A stretch of 64,000 nt of DNA from contig OX359199.1 in NCBI GenBank assembly GCA_947172415.1, positions 6,959,884-7,023,883 on the forward strand. The letters run 5' to 3'. Below, in pieces: positions 10,801 to 22,051 of this stretch; the stretch's first letter is position 1; each line of letters begins with the position of its first letter. The notes under the pieces were generated by a model. It had not been told where the DNA came from. It ran no database searches and was given only the letters and a program-made list of their open reading frames with translations. This DNA comes from Chondrosia reniformis (taxonomy: Eukaryota > Porifera > Demospongiae > Chondrillida > Chondrillidae). The translations under genes were made by a program, and so were the position numbers.

Positions 10801-12811
10801 TGATGAAGCAGAAAGAGCTGTCAATATTCTCAAAGCCACTCATGACTCAAGATTGGTTGAAATGAGCACATTGCACAAGACCTCACAGACTGTAAGCACG
10901 GGGTCAAGGTAGAAATGGGCACTGTGCTGTGTATGCATGGATGTGTTAAATTTAATAATGTGAATATTTTAGGTTTTAGATTGTGTGAACAGTCTACGAA
11001 TACGTTACCTTCAAGCTCTTACAAAAAGTGAACTTGAGGAAGACCCTGAATCTTTAGGATTGGTCCATCCCACTCTCCCCAGCAATCCAAGCTTGTCCTC
11101 CAAAGATGCTCCCTTGCTGCCTCCACCTCCTCCGAATCACCCACCCACCGACAACATAGTGACCTCTCCTACTGGACTATTGGGAGCAGGAACTGGCACT
11201 TTCCAAAGGTCAAAGAGACCAAGCGACAGTAACCTTTTGAAGGATAAAGTTGTTGCCAAAGTTAGTATGATACCTACCCATACACTATGTTGTTGTTAGA
11301 GTTGTTGCATAACCAACCAATGTAAGGTATTCCACCATTTTGTATATTTGTGTATGTAATTTACCCTATCTCTCACCATACAATAAGATCGTATGTCAGA
11401 ATTTAATGTACATTTAGGGCTGTAACTCTATCAAATGGAAAGATGTGAAGCTAATACTTAGTGTCAGCATTGTCAAGTATCTATAAAAGCATACCCAATA
11501 AGTTTTAAAAATTTTGAAGCATGTTAATATTTGCCCTGTAGAGTATTATGGCTGACCTACCAGAGACCGAGCAGATTCAGCTATCAGAGGCATCCCTTAG
11601 CCTTAAGGAGAAGCATGCTGAGCTGGAGACACAAGCCAGTCAGTGGGGTGAGGATGGAGGAGAGAATGATCTTGTAGCGCTGGCCAAGGAGATGTGTATA
11701 ATGATGTTGGATATGTCAGATTTTACACAGTAAGTACCCTGGTGTGGGGTGGTAACACACACCTATCTCTCTTAGTTGCCACGATAACACACACTATCTC
11801 TTGGTTGCCATGGTAACACACACTATCTCTTGGTTGCCATGGTCCACAAGCACCTTTCTACTTACCCACCTACTGTTTCCCTAGAGGGGCGGGGCCTCTG
11901 CAAACTACTGCTGATGTCATAGTAACAGCCAAGGACATAGCCAGAGCTGGCGGACAGCTCAACGTTATTGCACAAGAAATAGCCAATGAAGTGAGTGCAA
12001 TAGCAACACTGTGGACTAATGTATGTACTATCAGTGTGAGCTAACATTGTACGTCTGTGTCATGTGTAGTGTCCTGATCAGAGTTGCAAGAGAGATATAT
12101 TGGCCTACCTGGATCAAGTGCAACTGTGTAGTCATCAGCTGAAGATTACCAGCGCTGTCAAAGCTGACCTCAATGCTTCGGTACGAGAGACAGTGGAAAG
12201 TGCCAGCGCTCTGATAATGGCAGCTAAGAACTTGATGACCTCTGTCGTGCTGCTGGTGAAGCTCTGCTACATTGCCTCTAGAGCTGTGAGTGTTCTAAGT
12301 AGTAGCTAAGAGAGGAGTGTAAGCCAACTTGTGTGCATGAGAGCGGATCAAGCTATAGATTGGTCATCACCTCTCTTGTACAATCTTCCCATTCATTCAT
12401 GATGTATGCCAGTGACTTAAAGATGTACCTACCATTGGCCTTAAAACATCATGTACATTGTGCTAATTTGGTTCACTGTTGAAGTGATAATTGTACATCT
12501 CTCTCTCTCTTTCTCCATAGATTGCTAAAGTGAAGGGAAGTTTGCCAGTAAGTTTGACATATTGGAATGTGTTAAGAAGTTCTAACTCTCTCCCCCCTAA
12601 TAACTCTTTACAGAGTGCATGGAGAAGATGGGAGATGAACACACCAAGGAAGAAGGACTTGGTTAGCATGGGTTCTAGTGTGGGCAGCCATTCTCCTAAA
12701 CAAGGAGAAAGGGCCACATTCAATCGAAATAATTCTACTCTTAATCCACTCAAAGAACTCTGTGAATTCAGGGGAACAGGAACAACAACAATACAATCAA
12801 CTTGTGTTTAA
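7894..12811 (+). CDS. CTNNA: Alpha-catenin
   Basis: Sixteen in-phase exons (from 7894-8013 and 8090-8440 to 12521-12547 and 12614-12811) encode about 965 residues, slightly longer than vertebrate alpha-catenins (~906). The protein links cadherin/beta-catenin to actin at adherens junctions. Recognisable segments are VTTLARHDPSVKRG and MIVAARALLTAITKLLVAADVAD (N-terminal vinculin-homology domain), LRHAMLDHVSDIF and VATLACSLSSDGQGVKL (middle domain), LAKEMCIMMLDMSDFTQG, CKRDILAYLDQV and ALIMAAKNLMTSVV (actin-binding C-terminal domain), ending in NPLKELCEF like the vertebrate NPVQALSEF tail. It is alpha-catenin rather than vinculin by these motifs. Oddities: a Pro-rich stretch (LLPPPPPNHPPT) in exon 11, a minisatellite starting at the exon-3 donor (8622), and a lone satellite monomer in the intron before exon 12. 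Confidence 0.93.
8600..8800. repeat. 22-bp G-rich minisatellite starting at an alpha-catenin splice donor
   Basis: Eight copies of a 22-bp unit (GTGGGGCACATAGAGTAGAG plus GG) with GTGGGG beginning at 8622, 8644, 8666, 8688, 8710, 8732, 8754 and 8776. The first GTGGGG is the intron donor after exon 3 (CAAGAG then GTGGGG). The array therefore repeats the exon-intron boundary. The unit contains an in-frame TAG right after the true exon end and is not a multiple of three, so use of later donors would truncate the protein. Confidence 0.92.
11359..11521 (+). repeat. Solitary copy of the 169-bp satellite monomer in an alpha-catenin intron
   Basis: This intronic stretch matches the satellite that fills 52.7-64 kb, in the same order and orientation: CCCTATCTCTCACCATACA, CAGAATTTAATGTACAT, CTGTAACTCTATCAAATGGA, GTGTCAGCATT and a T/A-rich end. 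It is about one monomer long. The CTGTAACTCTATCAAATGGAA form is shared with the diverged monomer at the edge of the 1-kb modules rather than with the main array. Confidence 0.88.
11735..11850. repeat. Short tandem repeat in alpha-catenin intron
   Basis: About three copies of a ~33-bp unit containing GTTGCCATGGTAACACACAC followed by TATCTCTTG lie between exons 12 and 13. The GTTGCCATGGTAAC core is palindromic (Rfx/X-box-like in appearance), but no functional claim is supported. Confidence 0.65.
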
Positions 12812-12986
12812 TTTTTAATGAGTTTGATGCTATTACCATAGCTGTTACACACTGTGTATATACACGTGTACATTTTTCTAGAGACATTTTTAAAAATGTT
12901 GATTGCGCACGTGAGGTTATCATTAAATAGACCAATCGCTTTTCAGAGCGGTATTTCAAAATTACGCACCAAGTCTCTTGACAAAG

Positions 12987-15633
12987 ATGGTTGAATCGTA
13001 AGTAAATGAAGTTTTGCTCTGCACTTAACTGCTAGCATTCCGTTGTACATTATTTAGAGTTCGAGAAACAAGAGTATTTGAAGAAATTGAAGCGATTCAA
13101 GCTTCTTTGGGACAGATTTTAGGATCCGAGATCATAGACAGATTTTCCCAAGTATGGTACGATATCGGTTTGGAGGAAGATAAGAAGTCGGAAAGACGAG
13201 AGGCAATGAAGGAACATATGTTGAAAATGTTAGCAGAAATGGCCGAAGAGGAAGAGAATTTAAAGCAAAAACTTAAAGAAAGCGCTCACAACTGTTTGGC
13301 CGAAGTAGAAAAGTTATGCAAAGAGTTAGGAAAAATACCAGATTCAGTAAGTTGGAATATTTGTTGATATTGGCAAGGCCTTTTGAGTGAAATTACTTCA
13401 TACGTAGATCGACCCCAAGGAAACATTGTTGAATCGCGAGAGGAAATTAAGAGCATCACTAGACAAGCTGAACAAAGAAAAACACGAACGACTAAAGAGA
13501 TTGAAGCGTTTAACTGAAGTTGAAACGGCATTATGCACCTCCTTAGGAAGAAAGACCCGCCTTATGGCCATTCTCAAAGGTCAAACTGTCCCAACAGAGG
13601 AAGAATTGCAAAACTATCGCAAAGACATTGAAGAATTGGAGAATATCAAAGTACGTGAAATAGACTGAATAGTCTGGTCTGGAATAGAAATGAGTGTCAT
13701 GATTTATACTCTCTGGCCTCCTAGTCTAACAGACAAGCAACCTTCTTTACAACTCGAGAGGCCATTCTGGTGTTGTGGGAGGCCCTTGGCTACACTCCAG
13801 AGGATAGCTTTGAAGAGACAGTGTTAGCTGGAGACTCGAAAAGTTTCCCTTTCACAGAAGAAAACATAGACAAGTTGATTCATTTGAAAGAAAAGGTATT
13901 TAACAAGCACTAACAATTTTCAAAATTAGATGAAAGGAATTTCTTCTAAATTTTCAGAATGTCACTGCCAGTTTTGTTTGTATGTTGTATTATAGTATGA
14001 AGGATACGATAAAGAGGTCAGCAAACAGATGCGGCTTTGTAGAGAGCAGATAGAATCATTGTGGTTGAGGTTGGAGATAACGTCACAGGAGCAGCAGACA
14101 TTTTGGGATGCCTGTACAGGCACCAAATACGAGCTTCTTGAGAAGGTACCTGATTGAGTGTGTTTCATAGCAAAAGTGATGTTTCAATACAGTTCATATA
14201 GTGTTGTGGAAGATGACGGAATAGTGATCATAATGTGAAAATTAATCATTGTATGATTGTAGATGGAATTTGAATTGCAACGTTTGGAGGAATTGAAGAG
14301 AGCAAATATGAGAAAATTCATTGAATCAACAAGAAGTGACTTAGTGAAAGTGTGGGACCAATGTTTATTTGGGGCACACCAGAGAAAACAGTTTGATCTG
14401 TTTAATGAAGGTACAGAGGATAGAAATAGGAGATGGTAAAACAGGTTAAATACATATTTCAATTGTATTGCAGAGGAGTATACAGAAGACACTTTGAGTG
14501 CACATGAGAGTGAATTGGACAAATGGAGGGGTTTCTACGCCGACCATGTGGAACTGTTTAAGCTAATTGCTAAGAGAGAAGAGTTGTTTGCTAAAATGGT
14601 TGACTTTGACTACAAGGCCTCCGATCCCTCTCGCTTTAACAACAGGGGAGGGCAGCTACTGAAGGAGGAGAGGGCAAGAAAGAAAATTAATAAGGAACTT
14701 CCAAAGATTGAGCAGGATTTGAAAAGGGTGCTAATTCAATGGGAGGATGATTATGAAAAGCCCTTCCTTGTCAACGATTGTAGATACTTAGAAACAATTG
14801 ATAGACAATGGAAGAACTTTCAGGAGGAGAAGGAGCATCAAAAGGAAATACGGGTAAGATTATCCTGATGTGTGACCATTAATAGTGTTTAGTGTATTGT
14901 TTCTGCTTGTAGCACAAAGCAAAAGCAGAGATTACAGCAATTGAGATGACATACGGAAGTGTTCCGGCATCACCCACCAAGAGAAAGGCTCCAATTACAC
15001 CTAACAAAGTACCTAGCAAAGTTAGAAAGGTACTAAACAGTACCCCCTTAATGCTATTTATGCATAGTGTACTGTAATAATGAGTCAGCTTATCAGTGTA
15101 AGTTGTAGTGTATATCTTCACTGGTTTGATTTGCACTCATAATTGGCAGGTTACCGCATCTCCTCTGCTCAAGTCTACACAAAGCACTTCTGGAGGTGTT
15201 GTTACTAGACAGGGACTGAGACCAAAGACAGCTACCGGCTGCCCCATCACCAAAATGGCCGCCAAACCTCCTAAGGTTTGTATCTTTTCTACTCAATTTC
15301 CTGTGTGACAAGTCTTCACTATATGCAACTATTGCTGCAGACACCAAAGAAACTGGTTAAAAATCCTGCTCCAAGAAAGATTCTTGTAGAATACAATGGA
15401 TCTCCTTCACACACCTTCTTGGTAGGAAATGAAGATACTTCCTTAGCATCCACTATCTCTACCTACTCTGAATTCCAGGTAATGTCATTCTTAAGAGTTA
15501 ATGTATGTAATAATGATTTTAATTATATATTCTATTATTACAGAAAGGTTTAAAGATGGGTTTGAATGAAGACAAAAATGCAAGAAGTAGTTGTATTCCA
15601 AAGAGTTCATCAACTCAGTCATTAGATTTATAA
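12987..15633 (+). CDS. PRC1: Protein regulator of cytokinesis 1 (PRC1/Ase1/MAP65 family)
   Basis: The gene starts at ATG 12987 with a tiny first exon (to 12997) and runs through short exons to TAA at 15631-15633. The product is a long coiled-coil protein. Order of recognisable parts: an N-terminal dimerisation region (VWYDIGLEEDKKSERREAM, EEEENLKQKLKES), then EEELQNYRKDIEELENIK, DPSRFNNRGGQLLKEERA (the diagnostic microtubule-binding spectrin-fold motif; human RFTNRGGNLLKEEK), then ASPTKRKAPITPNK-like basic, Ser/Pro-rich tail segments with possible CDK sites. The family cross-links antiparallel microtubules in the central spindle and recruits kinesin-4. The start lies 175 bp after the alpha-catenin stop, and EXOC8 follows 161 bp downstream on the same strand. 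Confidence 0.92.
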
Positions 15634-15794
15634 AGCATTTACCATTTCAACCTAAACACCATTACTAAATCATTTAGACACTGACACTGTACATTACATT
15701 GATTTGTATTTGTAAATAAGAATTTGTAGTATACGCGTGTATGCCACTAAAAAGGTATTTTGCGTCAGTTTGCGTTACATTCTTAGAGTTTAAA

Positions 15795-17985
15795 ATGGAT
15801 GAATTTTTGACCAAGGCCAGAGACAGACAATACACTTCACTGGAAGACCGGCTCAGCGATGCTGCGTATGAAGAAGACAGATATATAAAAGCTATAGCCT
15901 CGAGATTGAATGATGAAATTTTAAATGAATTTCAGAAGGAAAAGAGAGAGATTCTCAACGTATCAGAACAAACCTCCCAAAAACTGAAACAAAATGTGTA
16001 CAAGAATTATACGAGGTCCGTAAGGTTTGCTTTTTGGTATTTTATACCGTGCTATAGTATTATGAGAGATAAGTATGTCACCTCATTGTTATGATTGTAT
16101 TCTTAGGTTTATTGAGACCTCTAGAGAAGTATCATCACTAGAAGCGGAAATGTACCATCTAAGTCATCTGTTGCACGAAAACGAGTCGCTCACCCAAAGT
16201 CTGGGAAAGGTGACAATACTAGAATCCTTTACAGACCAGGATGAGAATGTCAGCAGTAGCAATGAGAGGCGAAGCCTGGCATCCATTTTGGAGACTGTCG
16301 AGGGTAGTTCTTCAGTTACAGCAGTACCAGGACGATATCTGGTATACTCAGGGCCCTTGACTGAGCTGGACCCTGAGAGCAGTGAGGACATTCAGGACAT
16401 GTATGCCTTCCTACTCAACGACAGTCTCATGTTGACAACTTTGAACAAGAAACGGAAAGGACCCATTCGCTACAAATACCACACGCTGATGGAACTGGAC
16501 AATATGGCAGTTCTAAGTGTTCTTGATACCGATTTTCGTAAAAACACATTTCGTATTTTACTTTTTCCTGTTAGTCGCACTTTCCGTGCGGCCTCAGGAG
16601 CAGCTAAGAGCCAATGGATCCACCAACTGACTTCCACCAAGCAGCAACACAAGCTCTCTCTCACAGCACCCAAGAAGGCCGAGGAGAGTGTTAAGCAGAA
16701 GAAGGAGAGTTTACCGGTGTTTGAGCACCACAGGGAGACCAAGAAGGCCGGAGAGACTGGTGAGGGTGCCAATGCTGAGTGGGTCAAGAATGTTCCTGAG
16801 AATTTAGATGTGTTTCTAGCTCAAAGAGAATTTGAAAAGGCAGTTGATCTTGTTGAAAAGACAAGAGGTTTCCTGAAGGATTGTTCTGATTCTCATGCCC
16901 ACAGGGACATCAGAGCAAAGCTAGGAAACAGAATAATAGTTTTGTGTGACCTTCTCATGAAGGAACTGGAGGCCTCGCCAAATGGGTCCTTGAGAGGAGG
17001 GCCTAGGGCGGCACGCAAAGCCATAGACAACCTGCTTAGATTAGGAAGAGCTGCTCAGGCTTGTGAGCTGTTTTTGAAGAACCACAGCTCCTTAATCCGT
17101 CATGAGAGCAAGCAGATCAGATTGGAAGGAACTACCAGCTTGTACATTTCGAAACTTTCTAAAGTATTTTTTGAAGCTTTGGGCAATGCTGCAGTGGAGT
17201 TTGAAAGAGCCTTTACGACTAACCATGGTAGCTACTCTGCCTTTGTTATCTGGTGCATGGAAGAACTAAAGGAATATTGCGAAACATTCTGTGAAATTGT
17301 CTTCAAGCACAGCACAACTTCCTTGTCTACAGTGGCTGAGTGTATAGTAGCAGCTTGTGGGGCCTGTGAGACCTTGGAGAGCCAGGGACTCAGTCTGAAG
17401 TACGCTCTGATGAACCACCTGAAGGCTCCACTTGCTCTGGCATTGAAAGATGCAACTTCTGAGGTCATCAGGGCATGCACTGGTAAAGCAACTGCTGAGA
17501 AATGGGAGCCAATGGATTTCCGATATAATTCCGCTCAAATCAGTGCTCTGGTGCTAGAGATGGAGAATATGGGCATCATGGATTTCAAGAATCTGGTCAT
17601 TGCTGGAGGGATTATTGATCTCAGTGAGACTACAGTGCAGTTTTGTAGACTGGCCTGCAACTATGTCACTGATGTACTAAAGTTTTACATCCCTGAGCTG
17701 TATGAACCATTCATTGGCAACTTTTGTGTATTTTCACTTCACATTGTGAAGGTATATCAGGATGCGTTAAGCAAGGAACAGTTTCTGGCCTCCCACGACT
17801 TCATCCAGCGTAATACCACATTCACCATCAACACAGTGATTCCCTCCATTGGACTGAAGATAGAAAAGTTGCTAGAAATTCATATTCCTGAAATTGTTGA
17901 CTTGATTCAAGAATTGCAGTTATCCATGCAAAAGTTTGAGGAGTCTCTGAAGGCAGCACCAGTAGCTGATGATGACATTGTGTAG
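15795..17985 (+). CDS. EXOC8: Exocyst complex component 8 (Exo84)
   Basis: Two exons (15795-16015 and 16107-17985) give about 699 residues (human 725). The junction restores VYKNYTRFIETSREVSSLE, which corresponds to the conserved VYRNYAQFIETAREI of EXOC8; the donor used (AG then GTCCGT) is weak. Domains: an N-terminal helical region (about 30-110), a PH domain from about residue 148 (GRYLVYSGPL, MYAFLLNDSLMLT) to 260, and a C-terminal helical-bundle Exo84 region. Exo84 is a Ral/phosphoinositide-binding subunit of the exocyst that tethers secretory vesicles to the plasma membrane. The large single 1.9-kb exon is unusual among its neighbours. The stop is tail-to-tail, 100 bp from the stop of the next gene. 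Confidence 0.93.
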
Positions 17986-18084
17986 TATCTTAAATTGCTT
18001 TTAGCATTATGACAATGTATCAATCATTTTGTGTAGTTAACTTTATATAGATGTGTTATTAGAATATCAAAACATTTATTGTAA

Positions 18085-19920
18085 TTAATGAATGGCTTTT
18101 TCAATGTTACTTAATCTAACAAAATGTGTTTCCTGACTAGATTGAATTTTGGTTTCCACATGCTCTTTCAACTTCTCAAGTGATGTATCAACAATCCTGG
18201 TTAGTGTTGTCTGCACTTCTTCAGGAGTGAAGTCATTTGGTGGTAAATCTTTGTTCTCTAAAATTCAGAAAATGCATCTGTCATGTTTTAGTGATGGAAA
18301 GTGTGTTAACTGCTACTTGTACGTGTGTGTATGTTGTGAAATCAAAATACATGTAATTAATTGAGGTACGTATTTAATGATTAATGCATGTTTTGATAAA
18401 ATAACAAATTTGAAGAAATGAATATATCTTAGTGGGTCGGGGATACCAGAGTACGTATATGGGTGCTCCATCAATAGACAGCAGAGATACAATATAGCAG
18501 TAACTGTCAGAAGGAGGTGTGATTACCTGAAATAGCTCTAACTTCATCTGATACATTTTCATCTTTATTTCCACCTAACTGCAGCTCTTCACCGTTATTG
18601 TCCTACAGCAAGCAGGAGATCACGTAAATGTGTAACTATAAGAATTGCACAACAGTTTATCCAATTACAACAGTCAAAAGAAATACCAGGTTAAGAAGGA
18701 TCATGCATAGATTATACAGAACACAGATGTTAACTTGAAGCTGTACCCACCGGTCTATCAAGGGATATGTATTTACGGTAAAATTCCTCAGGCACTGCTT
18801 CCTCTAAGGGGGGAGGGTTTAGCGTTGCTGGATCAGGGAGGAGGGGCACATCAACCTGCCAATTTACAGAATGCATGAACATAACACTTTACTGCATTAC
18901 CTACAGAGCTCACTTCAAGTGACACTTGCACTTCAGATTGTTCTTCTGTAAACAAATATTCAAACAGTCTATAATGTTGAAATATACTACCAAGGAAGGA
19001 AGAGAGTTCTGAAAGACTCTTTCTAACATCATAGTACTTCTGTATATTGGTACGTACCTTGTTATGAGGTACTGTAGGATAGAGGTGGCTTGAGTGGATG
19101 TGAACCTTCCCATTGGGCACTTGTCAGTGACACCAATTCCCTTCATCTTCTCCTTCAGAGCAAGCAAGTTCTGGCTGGCAGACAATCCAGCTATACCAGA
19201 GATTACAATATATCTAATAACCCTTTGACAGGTCAGTTATGTACCTTTACAGTTCTGTACAAGAATGTGCATCACGGAGAGAAAGGAAGAGGTCTGAATG
19301 AGAGAGAAGCCTTCTTCAACTGCAAATGTGGATCTTGTTAAGGAGACAATTCACACTTAGCACTAACATAGCACTCAATCAAGGAAACATAATTTAGATA
19401 GGTTTGTAGATCAGGGAATTTCCCCTCTAGAAGTATATTAATAAATATAGGTCTTGAAGATATGAATATGCTATCAAGTAGCAGTCCACTAGAGATGCCT
19501 CTTTCATATCTTCTTGGAACTTTAGCAAGTTCAGTGTGTCTGCTACTGTCCTGTATATTAGATGTAAATACACACATGTTGTAAGCAAAGGGGATTATTA
19601 TTGCGCCACTTCGCCACTTTCAGTGGGTGTTACGTAAGAGCTAACCGTGCTTGCTCAACCAATGTCATAGAGCTCATGGTCTGCAGTGTTTCTCTGGAGA
19701 ACACTTTCCATGCTTGGTAATCCACCGCTTCTTGCCTCTGTTCGTCTCCTGGTAATACCTACAGATTGAGGTTTGCCTTGACCCGATCAATCACATATAA
19801 TACGCGCAAAATATTCCTCTCAAGTACCTTTCCTAACGAGTTAGCGCTGTCCTTGTTAGCTTGTTTTCCCACTTTCTTAGAAATGCTAGACTTTGAAGCA
19901 GAAGGCAATCTGGTTGACAT
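18085..19920 (-). CDS. CLAMP / flagellar C1a-32-like protein (CABCOCO1/C10orf107-like), tentative
   Basis: A minus-strand gene starting at ATG 19920 (MSTRLPSASKSSISKKVGK) with small exons ending at TAA 18085-18087. Exon pieces in order: VLPGDEQRQEAVDYQAWKVF, ADTLNLLKFQEDMKEASLVD, FAVEEGFSLIQTSSFLSVMH, GLSASQNLLALKEKMKGIGV then FTSTQATSILQYLITRLFEY, LPDPATLNPPPLEEAVPEEF and a C-terminal coiled-coil with ENKDLPPNDFTPEEVQTTLT. The layout (helix, QTSxxxS, a later helix ending in a tail resembling YKYVFT) resembles the C1a-32/CLAMP family, which includes a ciliary central-pair component and vertebrate C10orf107. I recognise this from memory of family pattern only. Domain identity is moderate; exon borders near 19,230-19,600 are inferred. 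Confidence 0.5.
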
Positions 19921-20294
19921 CCCGATCTAATTTATCCAGACCTTCTAAATGGAATCCATTTTCTATCCTGTTGTCAAGGCAATATCGATGGTCGATAATC
20001 GGATAGAAATAAATTTAAAAATCGTACAACGGGTTTATAACATAATACACGTATAAATATATAACGACTGATTTTGCTCCTCCAGGAGGACATGAAGATG
20101 TGGATTCAGTTTCGTAAAGAGGTAATCCTCTCATCACTGAGTACATTGACATTGTGGAGCTCTGCCAGACGCTGATTGACAGTCCATTGTGAAATCAATC
20201 AGTAAGTCCTGAATCTTGGATATCTAAAGAATTGGATGAAATTATGATTTGATGAATGGTTGGTTCTCAGGTAATTCAGCCTAAACAGTTTCTA

Positions 20295-21841
20295 TTAGAT
20301 TGTGCCTACATCATCTCTTGTTTCTGAAATGCTCAGTTTAGTGGCCAAATCATGTAAGTGCTCCATATCATGTTCGTGTTTTTCCTGACGTTGATAGTAG
20401 ACCTGCAACATGTGTAGTATCTACGAGATCAAAGGAACATACAGAGTATTGTACAAGATATTAATACATGATTAGTTGATAGACAATTCTTCACCTCCAT
20501 CACTTTAGTCTTAAGCATGCTACTATTGCTTTCAAACTCTCCAACAATCTTCAGTCTTGAGTTTGCCAAGTTTATAGGATTCTTTCCAAAATTATTTTCT
20601 AGATTTAAATTGGTTCCTGCAAAATTATCACCAAAAGGGAAGATTGAATGTACATAGTTTGAATGGCCTAACTTACACATGCTCACCTGCTTTCAATAGC
20701 AATGTCACTATCTGAATATGACTGCTGCACACAGCTAAATCAATAGACAACATTACTCTGGAGAGACATCTGTAAATAAACCTTTTTATGTTTCATAAAC
20801 CCATATTGACTGCCATTCTGCATATGTAGCGCAACTGTTTTGTACATTTAAGTGTACACATATACCATCACCACCAGTCACTTACCTAAGTGAAGTGGTG
20901 TGTTGCCTAGGAAGTCCATACTGTTGACATCAGCTCCATTGCTTAATAGGAACTCCACTAACAGAAATATATGTAGGGATAGCACAAGTTGTGATATTGA
21001 TTAAGGGTGAGGGGGACAGGAGAGGGAGGGGAGAGGAGGTGAGGGGGACAGGAGAGGGAGGGGAGAGGAGGTGAGGGGACAGGAGAGGGAGGGGAGAGGA
21101 GGTGAGGGGGACAGGAGAGGGAGGGGGAGGAGGTGAGGGGACAGGAGAGGGAGGGGAGAGGAGGTGAGGGGACAGGAGAGGGAGGGGAGAGGAGGTGAGG
21201 GGGACAGGAGAGGGAGGGGAGAGGAGGTGAGGGGGACAGGAGAGGGAAGGAAGAGGAGGTGAGGGGGACAGGAGAGGGAGGGGACAGGAGAGGAGGTGAG
21301 GGGACAGGAGGGGAAGGGGGAGGAGGTGAGGGGACAGGAGAGGGAGGGGAGAGGAGGTGAGGGGGACAGGAGAGGGAAGGAAGAGGAGGTGAGGGGACAG
21401 GAGAGGAGGTGAGGGGAATCCTTACCCACGCAAAGTGTTAGCTTACCCAATTCACTACTCCCTGAGGTAACTGCAAAATGAAGCGCTGTTCTTCCTTTTC
21501 TGTCCGGAGCAGATATATCAACACCTTCTTGCATCAGTTGGTGTACTGCAAAGACATGAGGTACGATGTACCACTGCTCGAGGGTATAAATATTGTACAT
21601 ATAACTCACGTTTAGGAACGTCATTAGCAAGTACAGCCGTATGTAGGGCCTTCCTTTCTAGAACACAAACATGTTCGCGAATCTACCAAATAACTTACAA
21701 ATACAAAAACAGATTCCTACCAATATATTGCTTTCCTGTAAAGTCATCTAAAACGGTCTTGTGCATCCCGTGGATACCGACGAAATGCTTCTGTCGGTTG
21801 CTTTTTCTGGAGTTTGCCTTTCTAGTCCTGTTGGCAGCCAT
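20295..21841 (-). CDS. ANKRD54: Ankyrin repeat protein, ANKRD54-like
   Basis: The minus-strand gene starts at ATG 21841 (MAANRTRKANSRKSNRQKHF, strongly basic and nuclear-signal-like) and ends with TAA at 20295-20297. Ankyrin repeats are visible over successive exons: VHQLMQEGVDISAPDRKGRT then ALHFAVTSGSSEL; VEFLLSNGADVNSMDFLGNT then PLHL; IVTLLLKAGTNLNLENNFGK then NPINLANSRLKIV. The last matches ANKRD54, where the final repeat runs into LAKSKLNILQE. A C-terminal coiled segment (YYQRQEKHEHDMEHLHDLAT) matches the [20 protein letters not shown] region of that protein. ANKRD54 is a nucleocytoplasmic shuttling adaptor. The C-terminus is shorter than in vertebrates. One intron carries a 0.4-kb G-rich minisatellite. 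Confidence 0.82.
21005..21420. repeat. Purine-rich minisatellite in an ANKRD54 intron
   Basis: About ten imperfect repeats built from GAGGTGAGGGG, GACAGGAGAGG and GAGGGGAGAG blocks. The plus strand is almost pure purine for more than 400 bp, with only isolated C and T. The minus-strand open frame across it (Pro/Ser/Leu repeats) is a repeat artefact. G-runs of 3-5 spaced by a few bases fit G-quadruplex or triplex potential on the strand opposite to ANKRD54 transcription. Confidence 0.92.
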
Positions 21842-22051
21842 CTTTCTAAGGATTGCCTAATTATTACGTACGGATAAATGTTACTAAATATAACACGATG
21901 CCACGTCAACTGTACAATCGTGGAATGGATGTGTTCAACTAACAATGAGTAATAGTAGTTGACCTCAAAAGGCCAGTAGTATAAAAAGAGGAGCCAGCGA
22001 TGAAGAACAGTCAAGACATTTGTAAAAATTAAAAGGTGCAAAGTAATCAAG
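21842..22051. promoter_or_regulatory. Divergent promoter interval with TATA box for the ARF gene
   Basis: A 210-bp gap separates the ANKRD54 start (minus) from the ARF-like start (plus). A canonical TATAAAAAG lies at 21980-21988, about 65-70 bp before the ARF ATG at 22052. That leaves room for a start site near 22,010 and a 40-nt leader. No matching TATA box is apparent for ANKRD54. The core-promoter role is inferred from motif and spacing. Confidence 0.6.

Noticed and set aside
7894-12811. Vinculin
   Set aside because: The proline-rich stretch suggested it, but N-terminal, middle and C-terminal motifs match alpha-catenin clearly better.
21001-21630. 209-codon minus ORF as a continuous protein
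   Set aside because: Only the first part is an ANKRD54 exon; the Pro/Ser/Leu tail is the intronic minisatellite read through the donor.
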